A stretch of 64,000 bases of DNA from Actinomadura sp. NAK00032 (GCF_013364275.1 NZ_CP054932.1:682001-746000); one strand, 5' to 3'; positions 1 to 9,493 are shown, counted from the first letter of the stretch. The notes: generated from the sequence alone by a model not told the origin. Translations and numbers: made by a program.

Positions 1-90
1 AGTTCATCCCGGTCGCGGTCGGGGACCCCGACCCGGGCCTATGGACACCGCCTCCGTTCTGACCTGCCGCTTCCACGATTCAGGAGAGTC

Positions 91-1347
91 ATGACCGGCA
101 CAGTTCCGCCCGAGGATCGAGATGAAGACCGGCCCGCCGGGCGAGGCGCGTCCGGACCACTGGCCGGAGTGCGCGTCATCGAGTTGGGTTCCGTCGTGGC
201 CGGCCCCTTCGCGGGTCGCCTGCTCGCGGACCTCGGCGCCGACGTGATCAAGGTTGAGGCCCCGGGACGTCCCGATCCCCTGCGCCACTGGGGGCAGGAG
301 TCGTACCGCGGGCACAAGCTCTGGTGGACCGTGCACGCCAGGAACAAGCGCTGCGTCACGCTCGACCTCCGCACCGAGCGGGCGCAGCAGCTGCTCCTGG
401 CCATGGTCGCCACCGCGGACGTGGTGGTGGAGAACTTCCGTCCGGGCACGCTCGCACGCTGGAACATCGACTATCCGCACATGCGGCGCGCCAACCCCGG
501 GATCGTCCTCTGCCAGATCTCCGGCTTCGGGCAGACCGGACCCTACAGCCAGCGTGCCGGCTACGCCTCCGTGGCCGAGGCCATGAGCGGTCTCCGGGCC
601 CTGAACGGATACCCGGGGCAGGCCCCGCCGCGCATGGGCATCTCGCTCGGAGACTCGCTCGCGGGCATGTTCGCGGTCCAGGGCGTCCTCGCCGCGCTCC
701 TGCACCGCGACCGCACGGGCGAGGGTCAGGTCGTCGACGTGGCGCTCACCGAATCATGCATTGCGCTGCTGGAGTCGGTCATCCCCGAATTCGATCGCCT
801 GGGCCGGATCCGCGAACCCGGCGGGACTCGCCTTGACGGGATAGCCCCCTCGAACCTCTTCCGCTCCAAGGACGGGATCTGGGTCGTCATCGCCGCGAAT
901 CAGGACACCCTGTTCAAGCGGCTGTGCGAGGTGATGGACAGGCGCGAACTCGCCACCGACCCGCGCTACCGCGATCACGAGGCCCGTGCCGCCAACCAGG
1001 ACGCCATCGAGGGCATCGTCGCCGAATGGGCCGGGCGGCACGACGCCCTCCATATCCAGGAGGTGCTGGCCGGGAGCGGTGTCGCCGCCGGCCCCGTGTA
1101 CACGGTGGACCAGGTCGTCAGCGACCCCCAGTTCCTGGCCCGGGGCATGCTCACTCCGCATTTCGACGAGCGGCTCGGTGAGGAGGTGCTCGGGCCGGGA
1201 GTGGTCCCCCGGTTCTCGGCCACGCCCGGTTCGGTGCGGTGGGCCGGCCCCGCGGTACCGGGGGCGCACAACGCCGACGTGTATCCCGAACTACTCGGTC
1301 TGACAGCGACCGACCTTGAGGAGTTGGCCGATGAAGGCGTCATCTGA
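91..1347 (+). CDS. CaiB/BaiF family (class III) CoA-transferase
   Basis: A 418-residue protein with the family III CoA-transferase fold throughout: an N-terminal Rossmann start (LAGVRVIELGSVVAGPFAGR), then ADLGADVIKVEAP, and the GDSLAG segment whose D188 aligns with the catalytic aspartate that forms the acyl-CoA anhydride. Length is normal for the family (about 400). The ATG at 91 follows AGGAGA at 82-87. The enzyme should move CoA between carboxylic acids in the cytoplasm; the substrate cannot be read from sequence. An HMG-CoA-lyase-type gene starts 42 bases downstream on the same strand, which suggests an operon for breakdown of a branched or dicarboxylic acyl-CoA (inference). Confidence 0.93.
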   Translation: MTGTVPPEDRDEDRPAGRGASGPLAGVRVIELGSVVAGPFAGRLLADLGADVIKVEAPGRPDPLRHWGQESYRGHKLWWTVHARNKRCVTLDLRTERAQQLLLAMVATADVVVENFRPGTLARWNIDYPHMRRANPGIVLCQISGFGQTGPYSQRAGYASVAEAMSGLRALNGYPGQAPPRMGISLGDSLAGMFAVQGVLAALLHRDRTGEGQVVDVALTESCIALLESVIPEFDRLGRIREPGGTRLDGIAPSNLFRSKDGIWVVIAANQDTLFKRLCEVMDRRELATDPRYRDHEARAANQDAIEGIVAEWAGRHDALHIQEVLAGSGVAAGPVYTVDQVVSDPQFLARGMLTPHFDERLGEEVLGPGVVPRFSATPGSVRWAGPAVPGAHNADVYPELLGLTATDLEELADEGVI

Positions 1348-1389
1348 GACCACGGGTCGCGTCCGCCGCGGGAACCGGCGGCACCGCCG

Positions 1390-2304
1390 ATGACGACTCC
1401 GCCCCGATCTCGTCTCGACATCCGCGAAGTGGGCCCGCGTGACGGGCTGCAAAACGAACCGCCCATCTCCACCGAGGCCAAACTCGACATCATCGAGCAC
1501 CTCGTCCGAGCGGGCGCCCGCCGTATCGAGGCGACGTCGTTCGTCTCGCCGCGCGCGGTCCCCGCTCTCGCGGACGCGGCGGACGTGGCCGCGGCCCTGC
1601 CGCAGTGGCCCGACGTCCAGTGGTCCGCCCTGGTCGCCAGCATGAGGGGAGCGGAGAGGGCCGTCGCGGCCGGCATCGTCGAGATCGAGTACGTCGTCTC
1701 CGCGGCGGACGGGCACAACAAGGCCAACGTCGGGCGCACGACCGAGCAGTCGCTGCAGCTCATCCCCCAGGTGGCGGACGTGGTCCGGCAGGCCGGCGGA
1801 GTGCTCGAGGTGATCGTCGCGACGGCCTGGGACTGTCCCTTCGACGGCGAGACGCCGCCGGCCCGCACACGCGACGTCGTCGCGCGCGCGATCGACGGCG
1901 GTGCCGAACGCCTCTGCCTCGCCGACACCATCGGCACCGTGACACCGGGCCGGCTGACGGCGCTGCTGGAGGCGACGCGTCGTATCGCACCTGGCGTGGA
2001 CATCGGCGTCCACCTGCACAACACCCGCGGCACGGGCCTCGCGTCAGCCTACGCGGCCCTGCTGGCCGATGTCAGCTGGCTCGACTCGTCGATCGGCGGC
2101 CTCGGCGGATGTCCGTTCGCACCGGGTGCGAGCGGGAACATCGCAACCGAGGAACTCGTCTACATGGCGCACGATCTCGGCCTGGAGACGGGATTCGAAC
2201 TCGAGGAGTTGCTCGCAGCAGCACACCGAACACAGGAGGTCCTGGACGTTCCCCTCCCCAGCGGACTACTGCGGGCAGGCGACCGCACTCGCGCCCCAGC
2301 CTAA
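1390..2304 (+). CDS. hydroxymethylglutaryl-CoA lyase family protein
   Basis: A 304-residue TIM-barrel lyase of the HMGL-like family. RDGLQNE (residues 17-23) is the metal/substrate motif, VHLHNTRG holds the metal-binding histidines, and GLGGCPFAPGASGN carries C241, the conserved active-site cysteine. The family cleaves 3-hydroxy-3-methylglutaryl-CoA or similar 3-hydroxyacyl-CoAs to acetyl-CoA plus an oxoacid, as in leucine catabolism. The CoA-transferase upstream fits delivery of an activated substrate. The C-terminus (PSGLLRAGDR) looks complete, yet a recombinase remnant begins at the stop codon, so the chromosome/accessory junction is at the 3' end of this gene. Close relatives act on other 3-hydroxyacyl-CoAs, so the exact substrate is open. 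Confidence 0.92.
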   Translation: MTTPPRSRLDIREVGPRDGLQNEPPISTEAKLDIIEHLVRAGARRIEATSFVSPRAVPALADAADVAAALPQWPDVQWSALVASMRGAERAVAAGIVEIEYVVSAADGHNKANVGRTTEQSLQLIPQVADVVRQAGGVLEVIVATAWDCPFDGETPPARTRDVVARAIDGGAERLCLADTIGTVTPGRLTALLEATRRIAPGVDIGVHLHNTRGTGLASAYAALLADVSWLDSSIGGLGGCPFAPGASGNIATEELVYMAHDLGLETGFELEELLAAAHRTQEVLDVPLPSGLLRAGDRTRAPA

Positions 2305-2740
2305 CTACCAGTTGGTGGACGCCGGCCCGCACCCCGACCCGGCCAAGGCCGCTGACGGCAAGCGGTTGGAGGCCGATCCGGCGGAGGTCACCGGCTGGAT
2401 CAACGACGTCAAGCAGGAACGCGCCCGCCTGGAACGCGAGGTGAAGGCCGCTCCGCGCGGCTCACGCATCTCCCGGGACGAGATCGCTGACCTGCTCCAG
2501 CGAACGGGAGACCTGGCGCGGCTGACCATCAACGCCGATCGCGAAGACAAGGCCGGCCTCTATCGGAAGCTGGGCCTGACGATGACCTACTACCCCCGGA
2601 AACACGAAGTGGAGGCCCGAGTGATTCCAGAGCCCCCACATGTGCGGTCGGTACGTGTCCGAGGGGCGACACGCCCTGACAGCACATGGCCCGCCCATTC
2701 GCCGCTCGGCGCACCCTACCGAATTCTGGTCGGCGCGTAG
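2303..2740 (+). pseudogene. large serine recombinase, internal and C-terminal fragment
   Basis: An open frame, without a credible start of its own, that reads like pieces of the intact recombinase at 14928-16703. NYQLVDAGPHPDPAKAADGKRL (starting near 2303) matches that protein's YKLVDGGPHPHPGKAADGKRL. It is then joined at about 2365 to a C-terminal coiled-coil segment (EVTGWINDVKQERARLEREV) and a typical recombinase tail (LYRKLGLTMTYYPRKHEVEAR). The catalytic serine domain, recombinase domain and zinc ribbon are missing. The fragment abuts the lyase stop codon on the left and runs into the 18-bp tRNA-Leu-like repeat on the right, as the intact recombinase does at its own end. I read it as the scar of an older integrated element. 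Confidence 0.8.
2649..2666. repeat. probable attachment-site copy (tRNA-Leu 3' end duplicate)
   Basis: CGGTACGTGTCCGAGGGG is identical to 16638-16655. After one mismatch the next three bases (GAC) also match. In the second copy the sequence covers the last 11 bases of tRNA-Leu(GAG) plus 7 bases beyond it. The orientation is what is expected if the DNA between the copies integrated at the tRNA 3' end. Confidence 0.7.
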
Positions 2741-3621
2741 CCCTGCCGTGCAGATTCAGACGCCTGCGTGCGGGCTCAACTATTCGGCAACGTGCCACCT
2801 GTCGAATACGAGGCAATCCGCTACCTTTCGACCAACACGCCAGCGCCAACCGGCACCAGGTAGATCGGACGTCACGGGACCCGGGGTTCCTCAAGCAGGT
2901 GAAAGGATGGGCTCACCGAGGTATGTCTGGCCCGGGCGGACTACGGTGCCCGTCTCGGGAACAGCGATAACGGGACACCTGACCACGTACTGCCGCAATC
3001 TGCTGCGCACCCGAGCCTGGCCCTTGCGAAAGTTGAGTACGGCGCGGGTTGGTCACGCCAGGTCGTTCCGCCCCACCGGTCGGCCGGACTAGGTCAGCGC
3101 GCTCATTTGCGGGCAGGCGCTGGTGGTCTTGGCGGGCAAGGAGGAGCCGGGCCGAGCCTGCGGGGTGACAGGCCTGAACTGTGAGACCGGGAGATTGGTG
3201 ACGATCATGCCGGTCGCGCTGCGCTTGTTCTGGTTGGCGATCAGTGCGGGTCCAAGGCGTTCAGGACGGTGGTCGAGCGCGGGCTGCGGATCCCGGATCG
3301 GGGTCAGGGTGCCGGGGCGTCGTGCGAGCGTACGCGCCTGGCCGGACGCTCAGGCGCGGTGCTCGAAGAGAGCATGCACCGAGTGGGGGGCTGTGGCCGG
3401 AGCAGGCCACCCGTCAGCGCCGGTTTAGCCGGGTCGGACGAGGCGCATGCCGTCTGTGCAAGTGGGACGGTACTTATGGCCCAAAGGGCGCGCCAAATCG
3501 GCCGATTGGGCCGTACCCAATCCCAGGACTTCGGTGAAACCAAGAGCGATCACCACATCACCTTCCGGACACCCCGAACTTCCGCCTGGCTAACGCCATC
3601 CTTTACTGAATGCGCGCTCCG
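2741..3621. other. gene-poor stretch in the island
   Basis: About 880 bases without a convincing gene. Several short frames cross it but none has family-like composition, a ribosome site and a plausible start together. A 12-bp perfect palindrome AATCGGCCGATT lies at 3496-3507, followed by TTGGG/CCCAA arms at 3506-3520, which may be regulatory. The remainder is probably decayed mobile DNA. Confidence 0.5.
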
Positions 3622-3641
3622 CTGGAAACTTGACTTTCCAG
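3622..3641. promoter_or_regulatory. perfect inverted repeat upstream of 3665 gene
   Basis: CTGGAAA - CTTGAC - TTTCCAG: 7-bp perfect arms with a 6-base spacer, ending 14 bases before the GGAGG ribosome site (3656-3660) of the next gene. Size and position fit an operator. No cognate regulator can be named. Confidence 0.5.
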
Positions 3642-3664
3642 AAACGTGCGGCGATGGAGGGCCG

Positions 3665-4585
3665 GTGGGAGAAGGACGGCATTCCGTTAACTGCGAGAAT
3701 GCCACCCAGCCCAAATGCGTGTGCAAGGGCTGCGGTGGAGCCGAACACGGCTGGCCGGGCGCAGTCCGGATCGCCTCCGATCCGTCCGGCCGGAAACTGA
3801 CCGAGCTCGTGCGGGCGGCGGACAAGCAGTGGGAAGAACTCGCACGTATCCGGGACGCTGGTGGCGAGCCGACCGGCAAGGCGCGCAGGGCGGCGATCAA
3901 AGGTGCGTTGGCCGCTGTCACCGCATGGCTTCACCGCGACGGTGATCTGCGTGGGCAACTGGAGGCCATAGGGGAACCGCTGCACCGCAAGCCGCAGGAT
4001 GAACGCCGCGATGGTGGCGGACGCAGACCTCGCCGTCGCCCCCGCACGCCGGAGGAGGAACGCGAGTTCGTCGAGGCGCACGTTCTTCCGCGGCTGGTCA
4101 AGGAGTTCGGTACGTCCCGGGTGGCGGAGTTCCAAGCCCGGGCAGTCGAGGCGCATTTTTGGTGCGAGTTGTTCGCGCAGACCGTCCGGGCGCTGGATGA
4201 GTACCGGGGACTATACGAGAGGGCCAAGCGGTTTGTCGTCGACGCCCTCACTGCGGGGAACGCGCCGCACTCGCCGCTCTGGGCGAGCATCCTGCCCTAC
4301 CAGCACATGGTGCACTGGGCGGTGGATCTGGTCTTCGAGTTGCTGCCGCGCGCGGCCGGATTGCCCGCCACCGAGGACGTGTTCGAGTTGATCTGGCCGA
4401 CGCGTGTGCTCGCGTGCCTGATGTGCAAGGACCCGAGTGAGCATCCGGCCGTCCGCGAGTATTGCCTGAACCCGATCCTGCGTTGGGGACAGGCGCGAGT
4501 GCGTGAGGAGGTGCGCCAGCGCATGGGGTGGACGTTCCCGGACGAGTGGCCGGGTCTGGGCTCAGGCGAAGCCGGAGCCGCATGA
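3665..4585 (+). CDS. hypothetical protein with N-terminal Cys-rich motif
   Basis: Not recognised. I take the GTG at 3665 because GGAGG sits 5-9 bases before it and because the conserved-looking part begins here; the open frame extends back to 3269 but that part has low-complexity, non-protein-like composition. The 306-residue product starts with C10, C18, C20, C23 followed by GG and H28-G29, a compact likely zinc-binding knuckle. A basic, Arg-rich linker (about residues 115-135) follows, then a helical C-terminal region with many aromatic residues (LPYQHMVHWAVDLVFELLP). No signal peptide or membrane segment is visible. It lies between a palindromic operator and the convergent AlbA/ATPase gene inside the tRNA island. 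A DNA- or RNA-binding accessory role is only a guess. Confidence 0.6.
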   Translation: MGEGRHSVNCENATQPKCVCKGCGGAEHGWPGAVRIASDPSGRKLTELVRAADKQWEELARIRDAGGEPTGKARRAAIKGALAAVTAWLHRDGDLRGQLEAIGEPLHRKPQDERRDGGGRRPRRRPRTPEEEREFVEAHVLPRLVKEFGTSRVAEFQARAVEAHFWCELFAQTVRALDEYRGLYERAKRFVVDALTAGNAPHSPLWASILPYQHMVHWAVDLVFELLPRAAGLPATEDVFELIWPTRVLACLMCKDPSEHPAVREYCLNPILRWGQARVREEVRQRMGWTFPDEWPGLGSGEAGAA

Positions 4586-4712
4586 TGCGGTCCGCATATG
4601 CCCGAACAACTCCTCACTCGCCCAGTCTTATGGGGATATGTGTCCGAGCACATGGCCTCGCAGGTGCGCGATCGGTGGTCCGTGCCGGATCGCGGTCGGG
4701 AGGTTTGGGCTG

Positions 4713-6152
4713 CTAGTCCGTCGGCCGGTGGTAGGTGGTCGTTCGGCCTCTTCCTCCGTGTTGTTCGATGAGTCCGCGGCGGCGTAGCTCGCGGAGGGCC
4801 TTGCGGATGTTGGGGGCGGTCAGGTTCAGCTGACCCTGGAGTTCCGCCACGGTGCGCGCGCCGGTCGCCAGTGCGTCGTAGACGCGTAGCTCTGTCTGGT
4901 TGAGGTCGTCGCCGGGGCGTGTTGTGGAGGCGGACCTCCGGAGGAGGACGGTGAAGCGGATACCGGCGTCGATGTAGTGCGCGGGTGGGAGTTCCGCTTC
5001 GGCGAGGGTGCTGGTCACGATGGGGATGCCGGAGGCGAGGGCTTCGATGACGCGGGCCCCGCCGTCGGGGGTGCGGACATGCTGGCAGATGGCGACGAGC
5101 CGGGCGTTGCGGGCCGAGGTCACGGCCTCGCGGCCGAGTCTCTCGACGGTGATGCCGTAGAGACCACCGGGATTGGAGACGATGAGGCGGTCACGCCGCA
5201 GGCGTACCTCGACGGCCATGCCCGCCGACCAGTGGTCGAGGTCGCGGTGGACAAGCGCGTTGGCGATGATCTCGCGGAAGGCGAGGAGGGGGAAGGCCGG
5301 TTCGTCGTGGACGGTGCCGTCGGGTGCCGAGACGATCGCAGTGTCGAAGGTGCGTCGTGCCCAAGCGAGTGCCTCGTCGAGTATGCGGGGGATCGGGCCT
5401 GTGATGGTGGCCTGGTTGCGGGCGCGTGATCCCGCCGGGTCGTTCGGCAGTGGTTCGGCCGACGCCTGGATGACGAACCGCGGGAACCATTCCTGCGGGT
5501 GGACGCCCAGAGACAGCAGGCCGGCGACCGTAGGCGTCCCGTCGGGCGTCGTCACTCCCGCGCGGCGGAGGAGTTCCGCGCTGTCGTCGAAACGGCCCAG
5601 CCCGTAGGGGTCCCGTTCGCGCACCGACCGCAGAAAGCCCTCAACGAGATCACGGTCGAGGTCATCGCGGGTGGCGCCGTCGACCGGGGCCCGGTCGAAC
5701 AGGGGCGGCTGCCGTGCGGCGAGGAATGCCTGCTCCTCAAGGGCCGACAGTTCGAAGTCCCCGTCGTACCCGCGCAGGTAGGCCGTGCCGGATCCGGTCA
5801 CGCGGCACGGTTTCGCCGAGGGATCGCACTCGTGGACGTGCGCGACGACGACCGGCATTCCCTCGACAACCCCGTCCTCCACGGTGATCCGGACGGGCGG
5901 GGTGAACGAGCGCGCCTTTCCGGCGATGCCTTGCTTGAGTTTCTGCGGGTCGGTGAGCGGTACGGGTCGGAAGCCTGTCGCCTCATCGAGCCCCAAGATG
6001 ATCGTGCCACCGCCCGGAAGGTTCGCCAGGGCGCTGAGTGTGGAGGTCAGCGACTGCGGCAGCCCGCCGGCGGCCGACTTGACCTCCACGTCCGACGAGT
6101 CGCCGCCTGCGGTGCGCAGACGTTCCACCAGGTCGTCCAGATTCATGCTCAC
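4713..6152 (-). CDS. AlbA_2/Schlafen-like domain ATP-binding protein (predicted regulator)
   Basis: A 479-residue protein with three parts. Residues 1-115 form an AlbA_2 (Schlafen-type) domain with the VEVKS pair (E23, K25) and ALANLPGGGTIILGL. The middle (about 285-335) has a GHKL-type ATPase signature: EIIANALVHRD as the N-box and SNPGGLYG as the G1-like box. The C-terminus (about 415-479) is a winged helix (VYDALATGARTVAELQG...LRELRRRGLIEQ). The family is usually annotated as RecG-like transcriptional regulators, and several members occur in phage-defence loci. The GTG at 6152 lies only 6 bases from a perfect palindrome that overlaps a possible -10 (TACATT), so the transcript may be leaderless; an ATG at 6146 is the alternative. 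Autoregulation through the palindrome is plausible (inference). Confidence 0.85.
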   Translation of the reverse strand: MSMNLDDLVERLRTAGGDSSDVEVKSAAGGLPQSLTSTLSALANLPGGGTIILGLDEATGFRPVPLTDPQKLKQGIAGKARSFTPPVRITVEDGVVEGMPVVVAHVHECDPSAKPCRVTGSGTAYLRGYDGDFELSALEEQAFLAARQPPLFDRAPVDGATRDDLDRDLVEGFLRSVRERDPYGLGRFDDSAELLRRAGVTTPDGTPTVAGLLSLGVHPQEWFPRFVIQASAEPLPNDPAGSRARNQATITGPIPRILDEALAWARRTFDTAIVSAPDGTVHDEPAFPLLAFREIIANALVHRDLDHWSAGMAVEVRLRRDRLIVSNPGGLYGITVERLGREAVTSARNARLVAICQHVRTPDGGARVIEALASGIPIVTSTLAEAELPPAHYIDAGIRFTVLLRRSASTTRPGDDLNQTELRVYDALATGARTVAELQGQLNLTAPNIRKALRELRRRGLIEQHGGRGRTTTYHRPTD

Positions 6153-6157
6153 GCGCC

Positions 6158-6205
6158 AAATGTAACAGAGTTGCGGTTACATTTGCCGCTGATTCAGTTG
6201 CATTT
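6158..6205. promoter_or_regulatory. operator with three half-sites upstream of the AlbA/ATPase gene
   Basis: AAATGTAAC (6158-6166) and GTTACATTT (6176-6184) are perfect 9-bp inverted arms separated by 9 bases. A third half-site with one change, GTTGCATTT, follows at 6197-6205. The TACATT on the minus strand could be the -10 of the gene starting at 6152. The layout suggests cooperative binding of a dimeric regulator, possibly the winged-helix protein encoded next door. Confidence 0.6.
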
Positions 6206-6248
6206 GGGGGTGGTCTGCTCAGCTGCGCGCCGACGACGTTGGTGAGCT

Positions 6249-6590
6249 TCACTGGGTGCTGATCCTTTTCGCGAACGCGAGGAAGCCCTCATGGCTGGGC
6301 AACTCCTTCAGACAGTTGCGCATCAGGGCACGAGCTCTATCTGGAGCGTCGGTCTGGACTGCGCAGCGGGCTTGGAGGTAGGTGAGTTCGGGACCGGCGA
6401 GCTGGGGATGGGTGACGAGCCGGTCGAGCAGATGGTCGGTGTCGGTGCCTTCCAGGCGTTCGAGCAGAAGCAGGCGTCCCTGTTCATCCGCTTCGTCGCC
6501 ACGACCGTCGATCGTAAACGCCGGAACTTGCCTGCGCCCTTCGTCCGTTGACTCGCGCAGCCGCCGGGCGGGAGTGGGGGAGGACGACAA
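6249..6590 (-). CDS. small hypothetical protein, possibly truncated
   Basis: A 113-residue frame opening with TTG at 6590. The last 70 residues (LVTHPQLAGPELTYLQARCAVQTDAPDRARALMRNCLKELPSHEGF) have the look of a helical, tetratricopeptide-like repeat. The N-terminal third is Arg/Ser-rich and may not be translated. It lies upstream of the AlbA/ATPase gene on the same strand, but the palindromic operator is in between, so the two are likely separate transcription units. It could be the C-terminal remnant of a larger protein. Confidence 0.4.
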   Translation of the reverse strand: MSSSPTPARRLRESTDEGRRQVPAFTIDGRGDEADEQGRLLLLERLEGTDTDHLLDRLVTHPQLAGPELTYLQARCAVQTDAPDRARALMRNCLKELPSHEGFLAFAKRISTQ

Positions 6591-7989
6591 CGGCAGCCGC
6601 CGCGCAAGGGCGGAACGTTGAGGCGATCAGGGGTCGGAGCAGGCGAGCAAGGCGGAAGGCGCCGCGGTCCGGGACGACGTCGATGTTTCGGCGTCACAGC
6701 CGACGGCTCATGTCGTCAGATCGGTGTGTCACCTCATCCCCGGGAGGCCTCCGCGATGGCGATCGGAGAACAGTCGTCTCATGACCCGTTCGGCGAGTGG
6801 ACGAAGCACAAGGGGCGGACCGGCCGCCGGAAGGTCACCAGCGGTGCCCGACCGGCCGGGAACGGCCTGCGCTTCGCCTTCTATGGGCGGACCTCGACCA
6901 CCGGTCACCAGGATCGGCGGACGTCGTACGGGTGGCAGCGCGAAGCCGCCGACTCCCTTATCGCCGGCGAAGGCGCGATCGTGGCCGACTACTTCGACGC
7001 CGGATGCTCACGCGAGGTGCCGTGGTCACGGCGTCCACAGGCGGCGGCACTGCTCCAAGCCCTGATGGACCGCATCTTCGATGCCATCGTGGTCGGGGAG
7101 TACGAACGCGCGTTCTCCGGAAACCAGTTCGCCGCGCTCGCTCCCCTCCTGGACGCCCACGGCATCCGGCTGTGGCTGCCGGAGGCGTTCGGTCCCGTCG
7201 ACATGGACGAGCCGGCGCATCGTGCGCTCATGATGATGCTGGGCGCGCAGTCGCGGCGCGAGGTGCTGCGTGCTCGGCATCGTGTCCTGGCCGCGATGCG
7301 CGTCCAAGTCTGCGAGCAGGGCCGCTACCTCGGCGGTCGGCCCCCTTACGGGTACCGGCGTCGTGGACGCGGTTCCGCACCCGAACCAGGTGCACGCCCA
7401 GTGGGGACGTCGCCTGCGGCGTCTCGATCCCGACCCGCTGACCGCTCCGCACGTGAGATGGATCTTCGCGCGCCGCCTCTCCGGCGTGAGCGTGGCGGGA
7501 ATCGCCCGCGAACTCAATGAACGCGGCATCCCTTGCCCGTCCCGTGTCGATCGAAAGCGAAATCCCCACCGGTCGGGGCAGGGCTGGACGCTGAACACGG
7601 TCGCCACGATCCTGGGGAACCCCCGCTACACCGGCCGTCAAGTCTGGGACCGGCAAGCCAGGTTCGACGACACGACCACGGGATGGGCGATCTCCAAGAA
7701 GCCCGCCCATCCGGCACTGGTCTCCGACGCCGACTTCGTCGCCGCGCAGGCGATCCGCGCCGCCAGACCCACCCGCGATGGGAGCGTCCGCGTATACCTC
7801 CCGGCCGGCCTGCTCCTATGCGGCCTCTGCCGGCGGCGGATGGACTCCCATTGGGTCAACGGACGCAGCGGCTATCGCTGCCGCCACGGCTACAACAGCA
7901 CCAAGCCGCGCTCTCGCGACGCGCCGAAGAACCTCTACCTCCGAGAAGACCACCTGCTCGACGAGTTGATGCGGCAGCTGTCAACACGA

Positions 7990-9048
7990 CTAGTGTTCTG
8001 CGCCTGAAATCCGTTGTAGATATCGGGCGAGAGAGTCGAGGATCTCTTCGGCGGTCTTGGTCCACACAAACGGTTTGGGGTTGGTGTTCCATTGCTGGAC
8101 CCAGGCGCGGACGTCGGCTTCGAGGGCTTGCACGCTTTTGTGGACGCCGCGTTGGGTGAGCTGGGTGGTGAGGTAGGCGAACCAGCGTTCGACCTGGTTG
8201 AGCCAGGACGACCCGGTCGGGGTGAAGTGAACGTGGAAGCGGGGGTGGCGCGCCAGCCACTCGTGGATGAGGGGTGTCTTGTGGGTGGCGAGGTTGTCGC
8301 AGACCAGGTGCACCTCCAACTCGGCGGGCACGGCCTTGTCGATCGCGACCAGGAACTTTTTGAACTCGGTCGCGCGGTGCCGGCGGTGCAGTTCGGTGAT
8401 GACGGTGCCGTCGGCGATGTTGAACGCGGCGAACAGGCTGGTGGTTCCGTGCCGGGCGTAGTCGTGGGTGCGCCGTTCGGGCATGCCCGGCATCATCGGC
8501 AGTACCGGCTGTGACCGGTCCAGGGCCTGCATCTGCGATTTCTCGTCCACGCACAGGACCACGGCCCGCTCGGGCGGATGGTGGTAGAGCCCGACCACGT
8601 CCACGACCTTTTCCACGAACAGCGGGTCGGTGGAGATCTTGAAGGTGTCGGCCCGGTGCGGTTTGAGGTCGAACCGGCGCCAGATCCGCCCGATCGTGGA
8701 TTTGCTCAGGCCGGTGCGTTCGGCCATCGAGGCCCTCGACCAGTGCGTGGCGCCCGGCGGGGTCTGCTCCAGCGTGAGCGTGACCACTTCCTGGACCTTG
8801 TCCAGCAGGATCGAGGGCGGACGCCCGGGGCGGGGCTCATCGGCCAGCCCGGCCAGGCCGTGCTCGATGAACCGGCGACGCCACTTGGCCACCGTCGGCG
8901 GTGAGACGCCCAGCTCGGCGGCCACATGCGTGTGGAACGCACCGGGCTGGGCGCATGCCAGCACGATCCGGCACCGCAACGCATACGCCTGCGTCGAGGT
9001 CGCCGCCCGCGCCCCGCGCTCCAACTCCGCCCGCTCGGCCGCGGTCAC
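7990..9048 (-). CDS. IS630 family transposase
   Basis: A 352-residue DDE transposase. An N-terminal helix-turn-helix ([20 protein letters not shown]) and a second one ([20 protein letters not shown]) precede the catalytic core: [14 protein letters not shown] (first D), [13 protein letters not shown] (second D) and [15 protein letters not shown] (final E). Length is normal for the family and the frame is unbroken, so it may be active. The stop codon is TAG, whose TA is the duplicated target and whose G comes from the host gene; the element itself carries no stop codon for this frame at this end. Confidence 0.93.
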   Translation of the reverse strand: MTAAERAELERGARAATSTQAYALRCRIVLACAQPGAFHTHVAAELGVSPPTVAKWRRRFIEHGLAGLADEPRPGRPPSILLDKVQEVVTLTLEQTPPGATHWSRASMAERTGLSKSTIGRIWRRFDLKPHRADTFKISTDPLFVEKVVDVVGLYHHPPERAVVLCVDEKSQMQALDRSQPVLPMMPGMPERRTHDYARHGTTSLFAAFNIADGTVITELHRRHRATEFKKFLVAIDKAVPAELEVHLVCDNLATHKTPLIHEWLARHPRFHVHFTPTGSSWLNQVERWFAYLTTQLTQRGVHKSVQALEADVRAWVQQWNTNPKPFVWTKTAEEILDSLARYLQRISGAEH

Positions 9049-9127
9049 CGAAACGGCGTCTTCGGCCGTCCTGTCCTCGCCATCGGCCCAGCATAGATTT
9101 ACACAACGGATTGCAGGCGCAGAACAC
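7993..9127. mobile_element. IS630-family insertion sequence
   Basis: A 1135-bp element with 25-bp terminal inverted repeats (7993-8017 and 9103-9127) that differ at one position; both begin GTGTTCTGCGCCTG. The flanking TA (7991-7992 and 9128-9129) is the duplicated target dinucleotide typical of IS630/Tc1-mariner elements. It sits inside the serine recombinase pseudogene. Removing the element and one TA restores the recombinase reading frame across the site. Confidence 0.93.
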
Positions 9128-9493
9128 TAGGCGAAGCTCGCTCGCCACATGAACTCGTCGCACATCTCAAGCGCAACGGTCTCGCCATCGTCTGCCACGG
9201 GTCATCCTGCACCGTGGTAAGCAGCAACGAAAAAGAGCCCGCTCCAGGAGTGACCTCCCAGATCGAGCTCTTCACGTCACCCATGGGGTAATCCTGTGTC
9301 CGAGGACGGATCAAGCCCGTCCTCCCAAATGATCCGGCTGCGTGCGACCCTGCCGACTTTCGTAGCGTCCTAGGAATTTCGCCGGTTTGTGAGGCTTTTG
9401 AATTCGCTCGTTCAAAAACGGCCTCGGTGCCTATCCTGCTAGTTTCGGGCCCTGTCGTCAGGTTGCTTTCCATGCTGTGCCTGAAGTTGGCTG

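Larger units (their letters stand above)
6756..9291 (+). pseudogene. large serine recombinase, frameshifted and interrupted by IS630
   Basis: The ATG at 6756 follows GGGAGG (6742-6747). The N-terminal resolvase domain has FAFYGRTST with nucleophile S47 and continues to RYLGGRPPYGY. One extra base near 7359 then shifts the frame; reading resumes with VVDAVPHPN and runs through the recombinase domain (GIARELNERGIPCPS, ILGNPRYTGRQVW) and a zinc-ribbon remnant (CGLCRRRMDSHWVNGRSGYRC). At 7991 an IS630 element interrupts it. Beyond the element, 9130-9291 restores the C-terminus (ELVAHLKRNGLAIVC...). Two independent lesions mean it is dead. The domain order resembles the intact recombinase at 14928, but the C-terminal end is of a different subtype. 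Confidence 0.88.

Noticed and set aside
3269..3664. N-terminal extension of the Cys-rich protein
   Set aside because: Open frame but without ribosome site or protein-like composition; the GTG at 3665 has GGAGG.
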